Below are positions 53,944 to 63,090 of a stretch of DNA of 64,000 nucleotides, one piece after another; the first letter of the stretch is position 1; every line of letters starts with the position of its first letter. The notes below the pieces were generated by a model. The model saw nothing but the letters and a program-made list of their open reading frames with translations. It ran no database searches and had not been told where the DNA came from. The translations under genes and the position numbers were made by a program. The stretch comes from Cellvibrionaceae bacterium (GTDB taxonomy: Bacteria; Pseudomonadota; Gammaproteobacteria; Pseudomonadales; Cellvibrionaceae), in contig JAGKWU010000020.1 in the NCBI GenBank assembly GCA_021151695.1, positions 1 to 64,000 of the forward strand, in the 5' to 3' direction.

Positions 53944-55596
53944 ATGGATACAAATACCCTTTACAGATATTTGCGCTACCCCTTATTTACAAGCCTGTTA
54001 TTTAGTGTTGCCTTTTCCGGCTGCAGTCCGGCTCCCGATCCAAATGCTCAAAAAATCCATACTGACAATGGCATAGTTTATCTGGGCCAGGGTTGGGGTA
54101 TGGCTGAGCGCCAGAAACTATCCTACACCAGTTTTGGCTCACATCTTATCGATTACGATTGGCTTCTCGCGCTTGAGGAAGCCGATAAAGAAACCTTATT
54201 CCGCACTGATCAGCATATGTATCAGCTGGGATTTATTAATGATACGCCTAACGAATTTAATCCAGATGGATTACCCGTCGGTTTCAGTCGTGATCGCGAA
54301 GGCAAGCGTACCTGGGTAGGCTTGACCTGCGCGGCGTGCCACACAGGGGAATTGGAGCTGAAAGGCCAGCGCTTGCGTATAGATGGCGGACAGGCTCTGA
54401 TCAACTACAGCAAATTTGAAGATGAATTGCTCGCCGCTATGAAAGCTGCGCTGGCACAACCCGATAAATGGCAGCGCTTTATTGCGCGTATGCCTAAGGG
54501 CACTGATGCTGCTGATGTCAAAGCGTCGATGGAAAAACGCGTTGCAGAATTGGAAATTCGTTACAGCATTAATGCAACAGAGGTTGCCTATGGTCACGGC
54601 CGATTGGATGCATTTGGGCAAATTTTTAATGCAGTAGCAGCAGAAGCGCTGCGAATTCCCGAAAATAAACGCACACCTGATGCACCTACCAGCTTTCCGA
54701 TGTTGTGGGATGCCTCCCATCTTGATGTGGTTCAGTGGAATGCTTCCGCACCTAACAAAGAGCCAGGCCCACTTGCACAAAATGCAACAACGGCGCTAGC
54801 AGTTTATGGAACTGTAGAGGTTATCGGTCACGGGCAAACCTATCCCTCCAGTATTCAAATCCAGAACCTTGGTTACATCCAAAAAGTATTTTATCAACTG
54901 ACTGCGCCTAAATGGCCGACGCATTTGGCGGGTGAGCCTGATGCTACTTTACGTGCGCAGGGCGAAAAAATTTATCAGAAAGAGTGTCTGCAATGTCACA
55001 GCCTGGTAAATGACAAAGATCCAAAACGCCAGCTGGCCGCTGTGCTGGTACCCGCTGCAGAAGTGGGGACCGACATGCGTATGGTTAATAATTTTTCCGC
55101 AGGGAGGGTAAAAACCGGAGAGCTTGAAGGTAAGCATTTTGCGCTTTGGTTTGGTGAAAAATTCGGGCCTCAGGCCAAACGATTGGATGTTGTCATGCAT
55201 GTAACGGCCGGTGCTTTGGCTCGTCATCCGTGGGATTCTTTACGTGCAATTATTAAAGAATATGCCAGTAACCTCGAGCGCAAAGTGGATGACAATATTC
55301 TTTATTACAAGGCGCGCCCCATCAATGGCATTTGGGCATCAGCACCTTATCTGCACAACGGCTCTGTACCTACGGTGTATGATTTGTTGTTGCCTGTATC
55401 CTTGCGGCCGACAAATTTTTACGTGGGCAATCGCGAACTTGATACGGTTAAGTTAGGTAACCATAGCACGCAGGTTGAAGGGGCAAGTTTCTTTGATACG
55501 ACCCAGGTTGGCAACTCCAATAGTGGCCACGAATATGGTACGCGTTTGAGTGAGCCAGAGCGTATGGCGTTGTTGGAATATATTAAAACCCTGTAG
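53944..55596 (+). CDS. RoxA-like dihaem cytochrome c lipoprotein
   Basis: A 550-residue exported protein with lipobox AFSGC and two c-type haem sites: C129AACH133 and C348LQCH352. The spacing, the GHGRLDAFGQIFNA stretch and the NGIWASAPYLHNGSVPTVYDLL block fit the family that includes the rubber oxygenases RoxA/RoxB and proteins annotated as dihaem cytochrome c peroxidases. Either an oxygenase for an unsaturated chain or a peroxidase-like redox role is possible. The co-transcribed YceI protein could carry an isoprenoid, which fits an oxygenase, but this is inference. Confidence 0.72.
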   Translation: MDTNTLYRYLRYPLFTSLLFSVAFSGCSPAPDPNAQKIHTDNGIVYLGQGWGMAERQKLSYTSFGSHLIDYDWLLALEEADKETLFRTDQHMYQLGFINDTPNEFNPDGLPVGFSRDREGKRTWVGLTCAACHTGELELKGQRLRIDGGQALINYSKFEDELLAAMKAALAQPDKWQRFIARMPKGTDAADVKASMEKRVAELEIRYSINATEVAYGHGRLDAFGQIFNAVAAEALRIPENKRTPDAPTSFPMLWDASHLDVVQWNASAPNKEPGPLAQNATTALAVYGTVEVIGHGQTYPSSIQIQNLGYIQKVFYQLTAPKWPTHLAGEPDATLRAQGEKIYQKECLQCHSLVNDKDPKRQLAAVLVPAAEVGTDMRMVNNFSAGRVKTGELEGKHFALWFGEKFGPQAKRLDVVMHVTAGALARHPWDSLRAIIKEYASNLERKVDDNILYYKARPINGIWASAPYLHNGSVPTVYDLLLPVSLRPTNFYVGNRELDTVKLGNHSTQVEGASFFDTTQVGNSNSGHEYGTRLSEPERMALLEYIKTL

Positions 55597-55636
55597 CGAA
55601 ATAGAATTCTGTATCAAGTTTTAGTTTTATTCTGTA

Positions 55637-55679
55637 ATAAAAAACGCCCGCCGTTGCAGCAACCGGCGGGCGTTTTTTA
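55637..55679. terminator. Bidirectional terminator
   Basis: A strong stem aaaaacgcccgccg(g)tt / aaccggcgggcgttttt with loop gcagc, flanked by A and T runs, separates the convergent cytochrome and btuB-like genes. Confidence 0.93.
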
Positions 55680-55703
55680 TTGTGAGCTTTTTTAAGGTGT
55701 TAC

Positions 55704-57560
55704 TTAAAAGCTCAGGTCAGCACCGACAAAGCCTGTGCGACCAACAGCGGGGAAACCCACATCATTGTAGTAACGCTCGTTGGCCAGGTTTTCGCCGCTC
55801 AAATGGAATTTCACATTGGCGTTGAGTGTCCAGGTGATATTGGCATCTACACGATCATAACTTCCCAATGTCTCGCGTACCGTGTCGCCCGTGTAAAGGC
55901 TGGTCGCAAAACGTTTATCTACCCAGAGATAATTTAACTGGAAGCGCCAATGCTCATTCAGGGTAAAGGCTGCATTACCGCCCGCCTTAACTTCGGGGCG
56001 ACCCATCAGCGGTTCCTGCGCGTCTATATCGGCGTAGCTGGCGTTTGCACCTAATTGCCATTGGGCGGATTGCCAATGAATTTCAGTTTCAACACCTTGT
56101 GATCTGATAGGCGGGCGATTCACATTGCGGAAAGATTCCGCATCAAAATCAATCAGGTTTTTGTAGTGGTTTTCGAACAGGCTCAGGTTAAAACTGGTGC
56201 TTTGATTGCTCCACTCAAATCCTGTGTCAAAGGTTTCCACGGTTTCAGGCAGCAGATCTTTATTGCCTACCAATGGATGGCCGAGTGCTGAGAAGCTGGG
56301 CAATTTAAAACCTTCACCGCGGTTGAAATACCAGCTAAGTTGGTTGTTGAGTTGATAGCGCCAACCAATTTGCGAGCTGTTGCGTGCGGGGCCGCCTTCG
56401 AGATCATCGCGACGAACACTGGCCTGGATCAGCAAATCCGGGTTGATGTAGTTGTTGAGATTGATAAAGGCGCTGTTGATGCGGCGCTCAAGGCTGAAAT
56501 CCAGCGGCATATCCAAACCGAGGATATAACCTTTGCTTTCACCGTCCTCATGTTTGGTTTCAACACCCACGTTGGCCCAAAAACTTTTTTCATCGCCCAG
56601 GGTGTTCACCCAGCTAAAAGATTCGCGAGTGAAATCTGTCGCTGCACCGTTTGGCGGTACGTTGTTGTAGGGAATAATGCCGGGGGAGAAGGCATTCTCT
56701 TCGCGGTTAAACCAGGTTGCCTGGACTTTGCTGCGCCAGTTGTCATTGACCTGGTATTGCCAGGCGAGGGCCGCATTTTGATCGGTGAAGTCACTGTTAT
56801 CCAGATCGCGCGATTGCGCAAATACAGGGCCGCCGCTTTGCTCGGGGAAATTGGTTTTTTCGCCGTCAAAATAGCGGTAGGAAAAATCCAGGCTGTTGGC
56901 ATCTTGTTGCCAATTCAGTTTGACCAGTGCTTCTTTATTTTCTGCAGTGCTGCCTGCAACTGGCTCACCGGCATCTTTGTGTTGCAGTTTTATCGCGTAA
57001 CCCAGGTTGTCGATCTTGCCCGAGCTGGCAAAGCTGCCAGTTCTGTAGCCGTCTTCACCCACAGTGGCAGACAACTGGTGTTGGAATTTATCAGTAGGCT
57101 CCAGGGTGATGATGTGGATCACACCGGCCAGCGCATCCGGGCCATAAATCGCGGATTGTGCACCGCGAATAATTTCGATGCGTTTTACCGAATCAATATT
57201 GATGTTGTTGAGATCAAATGCACCACCGCGAGTGTTGGTGGGGTCGTTCAATTGCACACCGTCAAGCAGCACCAGCGTGTGATTGCTCTCGGCACCGCGC
57301 AGGGCGATAGCAGTAATGCCGCCCGGGCCGCCTTGTTCTTCAACCCAGAGGCTGGGCACTTGGCGCAGGGCATCTACCAAGCTGTGGCTGCTCAATGCTA
57401 ATAATTCTTCGTGATCCACCACTGTGACAGAGGAGTTCAGCTGCTCGCTGGTTACCGGGCTGTAGGTGCCGGTGACGACAACTTCTTCTGTCGCGGCGAA
57501 AACCGGAGCGCTGATAATGGCAGCAATCACAAGCGGTAATTTTTTTAAGGTGGTTGACAT
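55704..57560 (-). CDS. Second BtuB-like TonB-dependent receptor
   Basis: A 618-residue outer membrane receptor. From the ATG at 57560 (aagga site) there is a signal peptide (cleavage near VFA), TonB box EEVVVTGTY, a plug with LVDALRQVPSLWVEEQGGPGGITAIALRGAESNHTLVLLDGVQLND and IEIIRGAQSAIYGPDALAGVIHIIT, and a barrel ending FVGADLSF. The plug is of the BtuB type, but no cobalamin riboswitch precedes it. A perfect ten-base hairpin lies in its leader. The substrate may be B12, another corrinoid or something linked to the neighbouring sugar genes. Confidence 0.85.
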   Translation of the reverse strand: MSTTLKKLPLVIAAIISAPVFAATEEVVVTGTYSPVTSEQLNSSVTVVDHEELLALSSHSLVDALRQVPSLWVEEQGGPGGITAIALRGAESNHTLVLLDGVQLNDPTNTRGGAFDLNNINIDSVKRIEIIRGAQSAIYGPDALAGVIHIITLEPTDKFQHQLSATVGEDGYRTGSFASSGKIDNLGYAIKLQHKDAGEPVAGSTAENKEALVKLNWQQDANSLDFSYRYFDGEKTNFPEQSGGPVFAQSRDLDNSDFTDQNAALAWQYQVNDNWRSKVQATWFNREENAFSPGIIPYNNVPPNGAATDFTRESFSWVNTLGDEKSFWANVGVETKHEDGESKGYILGLDMPLDFSLERRINSAFINLNNYINPDLLIQASVRRDDLEGGPARNSSQIGWRYQLNNQLSWYFNRGEGFKLPSFSALGHPLVGNKDLLPETVETFDTGFEWSNQSTSFNLSLFENHYKNLIDFDAESFRNVNRPPIRSQGVETEIHWQSAQWQLGANASYADIDAQEPLMGRPEVKAGGNAAFTLNEHWRFQLNYLWVDKRFATSLYTGDTVRETLGSYDRVDANITWTLNANVKFHLSGENLANERYYNDVGFPAVGRTGFVGADLSF

Positions 57561-57584
57561 AGGTAAGGGTCCTTCAGGAGAGAG

Positions 57585-57606
57585 GATGGCCACCTGGGTG
57601 GCCATC
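57585..57606 (-). terminator. Perfect hairpin in the leader of the BtuB-like gene
   Basis: gatggccacc-tg-ggtggccatc forms a ten-base stem with a two-base spacer between the end of the 1,097-residue protein gene and the receptor start. No T-run follows on the minus strand, so it may be a processing or regulatory hairpin rather than a terminator. Confidence 0.4.
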
Positions 57607-57665
57607 TGACGAGCGGTGCGCATTGCTCAAGTTGTCAGGCGTTGAGCGATACGCGCGGAAAAAAA

Positions 57666-60600
57666 TCAGTGCGCAAATTCATAGAGTGTGTAATAGGCCT
57701 GAAGCTGAGCAGGTGCTGCCGCATTAAACACCCCTTGGGTGGCGAGCGTCAGGTGGTAGACGCGGGCTGTTTGTTGCGGGTGAACCTTCGGTTGCTCCAG
57801 TTGCGCGAGCGCCATAGTAATTTGCTTGCGGTCTTCGCTGATACTGATTTTTGTAATAGTTTCCTTTTTGAGATCCAGTTCGTCGGATCCGTAGTCTGGT
57901 GCGTCGCGATAGGTCCAGGATTCCAGGCCCAGCAAGACAGGCAAATTACTCTCGGTGATGGATGCGGCGAGAGGCTGCGTCAATTGCAGGTTAAAGCCGT
58001 CGCGAGTGGCCTGCAGGGTTTTGATCGCCGGCGCTATGGTTTTGCCATCCCAGGTAATGTGCTGCAGGCTGGCGACGTGGCCGCCTTTGGCTTGCCAGCC
58101 GCGACCGGTCTGGCCGAGCAGCAGGCTGCCATCCGGTAAAAATACCGGGCGCATCACACCTGATTCCAAACCATCCATAAACGGAATCGCCACGCCTTGT
58201 TCATGGTCGCCCACAGTTTCGGTAATTACTCGCAACAGGTTGGATTGGGTTTGGTCACCCACCAGCATCTGGCCAGTGAATACACCAAATTTACCTTTGG
58301 TGGTATCCCAGGCGAGGTTGCCAGGTGAGTTGGCAAGCTTGTTGTGGGGCAGTAAAACGGCAGCTTGCTCGCGTTTGGCGGAGACTTTATCCCAAGTAAT
58401 CTCCGGTGAATCGGGTGTCATGCCTGGCAAATCGACCAAGCTGGCAGGATGGCCATAGAAGGCATTCTTTTTCAGACGGAAGATTTTAGACGTGGCTACA
58501 TACTCACCCTGGTTATCCGAATACCACACCTGGCCTTGTGGGTCTGTACCTAAACCTGCCGGGCTGCGTAAACCGTTTGCCCAAGGTTCGAATTTGCCAT
58601 CGGGTTGCACACGGAAACTCCAGCCACTAAAGCCGCCGGTTGAGCCCATGTAAAGGCCATTGGCTTTATAGGCCGAGCCGTCGTTGCCGCCGTCTGCCAG
58701 GTTGATGTTGATGTAATAAGCTCCATCGCCACCGCGTACCGGGCCGTGCATATAAGCGTGATAGTTACCGTGATAGCTGTGGGCGTCGAACAGGGTTTGG
58801 TAGCTGTCTGCCACGCCGTCACCATTGGTGTCGCTGATACGGGTCAGTTCGGCTTTCTGGCCAATAACAATCTGCAGGCCTTTTTTGTCTTCAATGACAA
58901 CACCCAGGCTGTCGAAACTGCCCTCTGCAAATTGCTGCCACTCGCCTTTACCCGATTTGTCTTTCACCAGGCGCCAGACGCCGGCGGTACGGGTCGAAAC
59001 AACCAGCGTACCGTCAGGCGCAACGGCTAGGCCCAGGGCCTCAAACAATTGGTCGCGACCATAGTTATCTTTGGGGGCGTAGTAGTTTTCGATGCTGTAG
59101 CCGGCCGGCATGTTTGCTTTTGCAGCTTCGACATTTAATGGCTGCTTGCGGTAATCGAAGGTGGATGCGCGCGGATGCCAGACTTTATCTGCCAGGGCGA
59201 TTTGCGCTTTAAGCTCGGCTGATTTAGTACCCGCTGGCAAAGTCCAACGACCATCGGCCAAGTCACCGCGACTGGTGCTGGCATTTTTCAATGTTTGGTT
59301 GTTAACACGGAAGCTCTGGCTGGTTTTGAGTTCGCCTTTCAGGCTGATCAGGGTGTTGCCTTTGGCATCTATGCTGGTTTGCAGGCTGATAGTGTTTTGT
59401 CCCACACGATATTTAAAGCTCGGTGCCGATTGTGGGTTTTTGGAATCCAACTCATAGCCGAGGAATTGTGCATCCTCCTGGGCCAGGCGATCCAGATGAT
59501 CTTGTTTGCTATAGAGCGATTGGCGGCCGGTCTCGGCATCGCCGAATTTCGCGTCTTTGAACGAGAAGTCCACTGGTTTGCCTTGATTGTTGAGCGGCGC
59601 CATCAGCACCTGCATGTCACCCAGTTCAATCTCGCGACTCTCATAGCCGGGCTTTAAACCTTTGCCGCCGCGGTTGAGCCATTCGCCGCTCATGTCCAGG
59701 AAACCGCCTTGCCAGATTTTGGCGATACCCAGCAAGCGTGGATCAAAACTGTAATTAAGGCCGCTGGCAAAGCCAACATGTATGGCGCGCCCCGACAAGC
59801 TGCGACCTGAAGGGTCAGCCAAAGGGCCGCGCTGGATACGGGTTTTGTTATCCACCAACAATTGCAATCCATCGGCTACAGGGTCGTAAGCCTGTTGTAC
59901 GCCTTTAGTCATTAATTTTATTTCCGGACCGCGTTGTTGCGGTTTGTTGAGTGTCATCAAATAGGCGCCTACAGCGTCTATCTGCACATCACTTAGCACC
60001 TGGGTAGAGAAGGGCGGCATTATGGGAGGATAGGTTTCGCCCGCTTTGGCTCCCGTCTCGCCTATTGCAAGCTGCTCCGTCGGTGTACGCACGCTGCGGT
60101 GCAAATAGTTGGTGTCCGCCTTGATAGTAAATTTATGGCCTTCGCCACCTTCGATTACGTCGCGATTACGCGGAGTGGATTGAAAGAGCCCGTAAAGATT
60201 AGGGCCAGTTGTCGCGACAGATGCATCCGCTTGTATGCCGTGACAAACACTGCAACCAAAAGATTCAAACGTCTCTTTGCCGAGCGCTACATAATCAATC
60301 AATTCTTTTTCGTTAGTCTCGCCGCCGCTTTGTGGGGGTGGTGTAATTGCGGTGAAATCAGCGGGGCTGATTTTCAGATTGCGCAGGGCGAATTGTCCCT
60401 GCTGGGCGACTATCACCAGATTGCCCATAAAATCTTCCCAACCTGTGGGCGCATTGGGAGTGAGTTGCAGCAGGATATTTTTTTGCGGCACACCATCAAT
60501 TACCGCCAGCTCACCGTTAATGCGCATCTCCATTAAGAGCGCGCTTTGCAATTTATTGCGCGCTGCATCAAAACGCGCGGCGCGCAGTTTAAGTTGCAAG

Positions 60601-60959
60601 TGTTGCCACTCGTTATTTTTGTTGACCAGTGGCAGGGCAAATTTGCCTTGTAAAAATAATTTGGTGGTGGAGCCTTCGGCAACCAGATAATCCATGTCGA
60701 TAATCTGGTCTGCATAGTAAGCGCGGTGGACTAAAAAACCACTCGCCCCAGCGTCGCTGCCGTTGCCAATAATCTCGCCATTTTCTTTGGCGAATTGGAT
60801 CTTTTTACCCACAGCGCTGGCTTTGCTGGTGGTAACCCAATTGTTGTGTTCTTTAAACGCATCCAGGGTATCTGCCGACCAGGCGGCGCTGCTAAACACA
60901 GCGCTGGTGCCGAGCAACAAGAGGCCCACCTGCAGGTATTTGCCGTAAATAGATTTCAT
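57666..60959 (-). CDS. DUF1080-like/cytochrome c/beta-propeller fusion protein
   Basis: A 1,097-residue exported protein. The ATG at 60959 (ggaaa before it) begins a signal peptide ending AWSA. Domains in order: a DUF1080/LamG-like beta-sandwich (~25-215, WQHLQLKLRAARFD, NGELAVIDG, NLKISPADF); a cytochrome c domain with C236SVCH240 and a likely Met ligand in YPPIMPPF; a middle region with GRAIHVGFASGLNYSFDP; and a propeller like soluble sugar or sorbosone dehydrogenases (~650-1000; LFEALGLAVAPDGTLVVSTR, GNYHAYMHGPVRGGDGAYYININLADGG, GLRSPAGLGTDPQGQVWYSDNQGEYV). It probably oxidises a sugar and passes electrons to the haem. The DUF1080 gene upstream is 105 bases away on the same strand. Confidence 0.75.
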   Translation of the reverse strand: MKSIYGKYLQVGLLLLGTSAVFSSAAWSADTLDAFKEHNNWVTTSKASAVGKKIQFAKENGEIIGNGSDAGASGFLVHRAYYADQIIDMDYLVAEGSTTKLFLQGKFALPLVNKNNEWQHLQLKLRAARFDAARNKLQSALLMEMRINGELAVIDGVPQKNILLQLTPNAPTGWEDFMGNLVIVAQQGQFALRNLKISPADFTAITPPPQSGGETNEKELIDYVALGKETFESFGCSVCHGIQADASVATTGPNLYGLFQSTPRNRDVIEGGEGHKFTIKADTNYLHRSVRTPTEQLAIGETGAKAGETYPPIMPPFSTQVLSDVQIDAVGAYLMTLNKPQQRGPEIKLMTKGVQQAYDPVADGLQLLVDNKTRIQRGPLADPSGRSLSGRAIHVGFASGLNYSFDPRLLGIAKIWQGGFLDMSGEWLNRGGKGLKPGYESREIELGDMQVLMAPLNNQGKPVDFSFKDAKFGDAETGRQSLYSKQDHLDRLAQEDAQFLGYELDSKNPQSAPSFKYRVGQNTISLQTSIDAKGNTLISLKGELKTSQSFRVNNQTLKNASTSRGDLADGRWTLPAGTKSAELKAQIALADKVWHPRASTFDYRKQPLNVEAAKANMPAGYSIENYYAPKDNYGRDQLFEALGLAVAPDGTLVVSTRTAGVWRLVKDKSGKGEWQQFAEGSFDSLGVVIEDKKGLQIVIGQKAELTRISDTNGDGVADSYQTLFDAHSYHGNYHAYMHGPVRGGDGAYYININLADGGNDGSAYKANGLYMGSTGGFSGWSFRVQPDGKFEPWANGLRSPAGLGTDPQGQVWYSDNQGEYVATSKIFRLKKNAFYGHPASLVDLPGMTPDSPEITWDKVSAKREQAAVLLPHNKLANSPGNLAWDTTKGKFGVFTGQMLVGDQTQSNLLRVITETVGDHEQGVAIPFMDGLESGVMRPVFLPDGSLLLGQTGRGWQAKGGHVASLQHITWDGKTIAPAIKTLQATRDGFNLQLTQPLAASITESNLPVLLGLESWTYRDAPDYGSDELDLKKETITKISISEDRKQITMALAQLEQPKVHPQQTARVYHLTLATQGVFNAAAPAQLQAYYTLYEFAH

Positions 60960-61064
60960 AATATTTCCGGGTGCCATAATTATTTCGAATAGAGGTGTAC
61001 TGACAGCGACCTGAGTCGCCGTCAAGTTGATAGGTTTTTCGTTTTTTAAACTGGCAAAGGTTGA

Positions 61065-61844
61065 TTAGAGTTTGCGTACCCAGATATTGCGATAGCTAAC
61101 GGGATTGCCGTGGTCTTGCAAGCGAATGGGCGCGCAACCGTGGGCTTTGTATTGCGGCTTGCCAATCCACTCGGTAGCGCCCTGGATTTCAAAATGGTTT
61201 TGCACCAGCACACCATTGTGCAGCACTGTCACATAGCCAGGCTTGGTAAGTTTTGGTGTGGCATCAAATTGCGGCGCGCTAAAAATAATATCGTAGGCTT
61301 GCCATTGGCCTGGCGCGCGCGAGGCGTTCACGAGTGGAATAGATTGCTTGTAAATGGAGCCGGCCTGGCCATTCGAGTAGGTTTTATTTTGATAGGAATC
61401 CAACACCTGGACTTCGTATTTTTCCTGCAAAAAGATACCGCTGTTATTGCGCGCCTGGCTTTCTAAAAGCTTGCCATTATCGTCGGTGATTTTGGTGGGC
61501 ATTTTCCATTCAACGTGCAATTGCACATCGCAGAAAGAATCTTTGGTTCTGATATCGCCGCTTTGTGGCGTTACAGTGAGTGCGCCATCTTGCAATTTCC
61601 AGGGCGCTGCGCCGCCTTTTGCAGATTCCCATAGGTCGAGGGATTTGCCGTTAAACAAGGCTATTGCATCGGAGGGGATATCGCCGCTGGTATCGACCAC
61701 CGGTGGTACAGGTGACCATACCTCGGTTTCTTCGGCCAGTTGCCAGGGTTCTTTGCCAGCCGAGCTGCTGCTGGCTGCCTGGGCTGAGCAAGCGTAAAGC
61801 GCTAACAGGGCGCAGCTGGCAGATAAGCTTATTATCTTGTTCAT
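61065..61844 (-). CDS. DUF1080 (3-keto-disaccharide hydrolase-like) lipoprotein
   Basis: A 259-residue exported protein with a possible lipobox (LYAC) and a DUF1080 domain: IALFNGKSLDLWESAKGGAAPWKLQDGALTV, RTKDSFCDVQLHVEWKMP, ARNNSGIFLQEKYEVQVLDSY, GSIYKQSIPLVNASRAPGQWQAYDIIFSAP and RNIWVRKL. Several DUF1080 proteins hydrolyse 3-keto-glycosides. It is the first gene of a likely operon with the large cytochrome/propeller protein, which could make the 3-keto substrate. A LacI-type operator lies 143 bases upstream. Confidence 0.87.
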   Translation of the reverse strand: MNKIISLSASCALLALYACSAQAASSSSAGKEPWQLAEETEVWSPVPPVVDTSGDIPSDAIALFNGKSLDLWESAKGGAAPWKLQDGALTVTPQSGDIRTKDSFCDVQLHVEWKMPTKITDDNGKLLESQARNNSGIFLQEKYEVQVLDSYQNKTYSNGQAGSIYKQSIPLVNASRAPGQWQAYDIIFSAPQFDATPKLTKPGYVTVLHNGVLVQNHFEIQGATEWIGKPQYKAHGCAPIRLQDHGNPVSYRNIWVRKL

Positions 61845-62190
61845 GGAGAGCTCTCATTCTTGTGTTTGTATTTTTGTATTGCCGCTAAGTGTAGTCCGCT
61901 ATCCGGTTGCGATAGCTAAAAACCGGACATCAACTAGCATTAATCGCTCAAGGTCGACGAGACCTAAAGGTAGCGGCGACTATAAATGAAAACGGTTACA
62001 TCAGGCAATAACTGTTCAAATGGCAGGTTTTTTCAATCCTGCGATAATTTTTACAGGTGCAAAAATAATATGAAACGAAGTAAAGCACCGCTAAGAAGCG
62101 TTAAGTTTTATAGCGGCTTTATGAGTAATCGTTAAAGGAGGTTATTGAAAGGGAATTTTTTGCGCAGCTGTTATCAAGCGCACAAAAAAA
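61845..62190. other. Intergenic control region upstream of the DUF1080 gene
   Basis: About 345 bases without a gene. It carries the LacI-type site listed separately and should hold the promoter of the DUF1080 operon. The right part is AT-rich and precedes the end of the DMT transporter gene; I see no clear terminator there. Confidence 0.4.
61987..62000. promoter_or_regulatory. LacI/GalR-family operator
   Basis: tgaaaacggttaca fits the family consensus TGNAANCGNTTNCA at every fixed position. It lies upstream of the DUF1080 gene, so a sugar-responsive repressor encoded elsewhere may control this operon. No lacI-type gene is in the window. Confidence 0.6.
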
Positions 62191-63090
62191 TTATTTTCTG
62201 TTAGCCGTGGCTATGGCTACACCACCAATCACCAGCACTGCACCCGCGAGTTGGATAGCACCTATAGCTTCGTTCAACATCAATGCGCCCAGAAAGAGTG
62301 TTACTACGGGGCCAATAGACCCAAGGATGGCAGCGCGATTGCTACCCACAATACGTATGCCTTCATTCATCAGAAATGAAGGAATGACCGTGCAAAACAC
62401 CGCGATGGCAAGTGCCAATCCGTAAACCGGCATGGGTTGCGCAATACTCTGCGTCCCTTGCACTACCAGATTATGTGCAATGACTCCCAAGCAGGCAGAC
62501 ATCATGCCGTAAGAGGTAAATCGCAGTGAACCCACTTTGGGAATCGTATCGCCAGCCATCACAACAAACACTGCAAAGGTGATGGTGCTAACCAATACCA
62601 ATCCTGTACCCAATGCGGTGAGTTGCCATGAATTGCTTAAATGGAGGTCGTGCGCAAATACCAGCAACATGCCGGCATAGGCCAGGCCGATGGCGAATTT
62701 TTCGGCAATAGAAATGCGGCGCGCGTAAATCACGGCATTGAGTATGAGCACCAACGTGGGATACACATAGAGAATCAAACGCTCAAGTCCCGCCGAAATA
62801 TATTGCAACCCCATAAAATCAAACAGGCTGGAAATGTAATAGCTTAGTAAACCAAGGCCGATAATTTTTGCCAGCTCGCGTTGGGTGAGTGGTGTTTGCT
62901 CACGGGTTTGCAGCCATAGTGCAAAGCCAACATAAAAGGGCAATGCAAACAACATGCGCAACATCAGCAGCGGTGTTGCGGTTATGCCAAAGCCGTAGGC
63001 TAATTTAATCAAAATGCCTTTTGCTGCAAAACAAAAGGTGCCCAGCACAATAAACATTATGCCCTTGGTGTAATGGCTGGAATTAATCAC
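62191..63090 (-). CDS. DMT-superfamily transporter (EamA)
   Basis: A 299-residue membrane protein with ten hydrophobic segments in two EamA repeats (IMFIVLGTFCFAAKGILIKLAYG; LFLGALMLNEAIGAIQLAGAVLVIGGVAIA). It would export or import a small metabolite. I choose the GTG at 63090 because ggag lies nine bases upstream and it gives the usual ~300 residues with the first helix right after; the frame is open to a TTG at 63219, which would add 43 residues including another hydrophobic stretch. The substrate is unknown. Confidence 0.8.
   Translation of the reverse strand: MINSSHYTKGIMFIVLGTFCFAAKGILIKLAYGFGITATPLLMLRMLFALPFYVGFALWLQTREQTPLTQRELAKIIGLGLLSYYISSLFDFMGLQYISAGLERLILYVYPTLVLILNAVIYARRISIAEKFAIGLAYAGMLLVFAHDLHLSNSWQLTALGTGLVLVSTITFAVFVVMAGDTIPKVGSLRFTSYGMMSACLGVIAHNLVVQGTQSIAQPMPVYGLALAIAVFCTVIPSFLMNEGIRIVGSNRAAILGSIGPVVTLFLGALMLNEAIGAIQLAGAVLVIGGVAIATANRK

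Noticed and set aside
56340..57401. 353-codon open frame on the plus strand
   Set aside because: It is opposite the BtuB-like receptor, whose plug and barrel motifs are clear.
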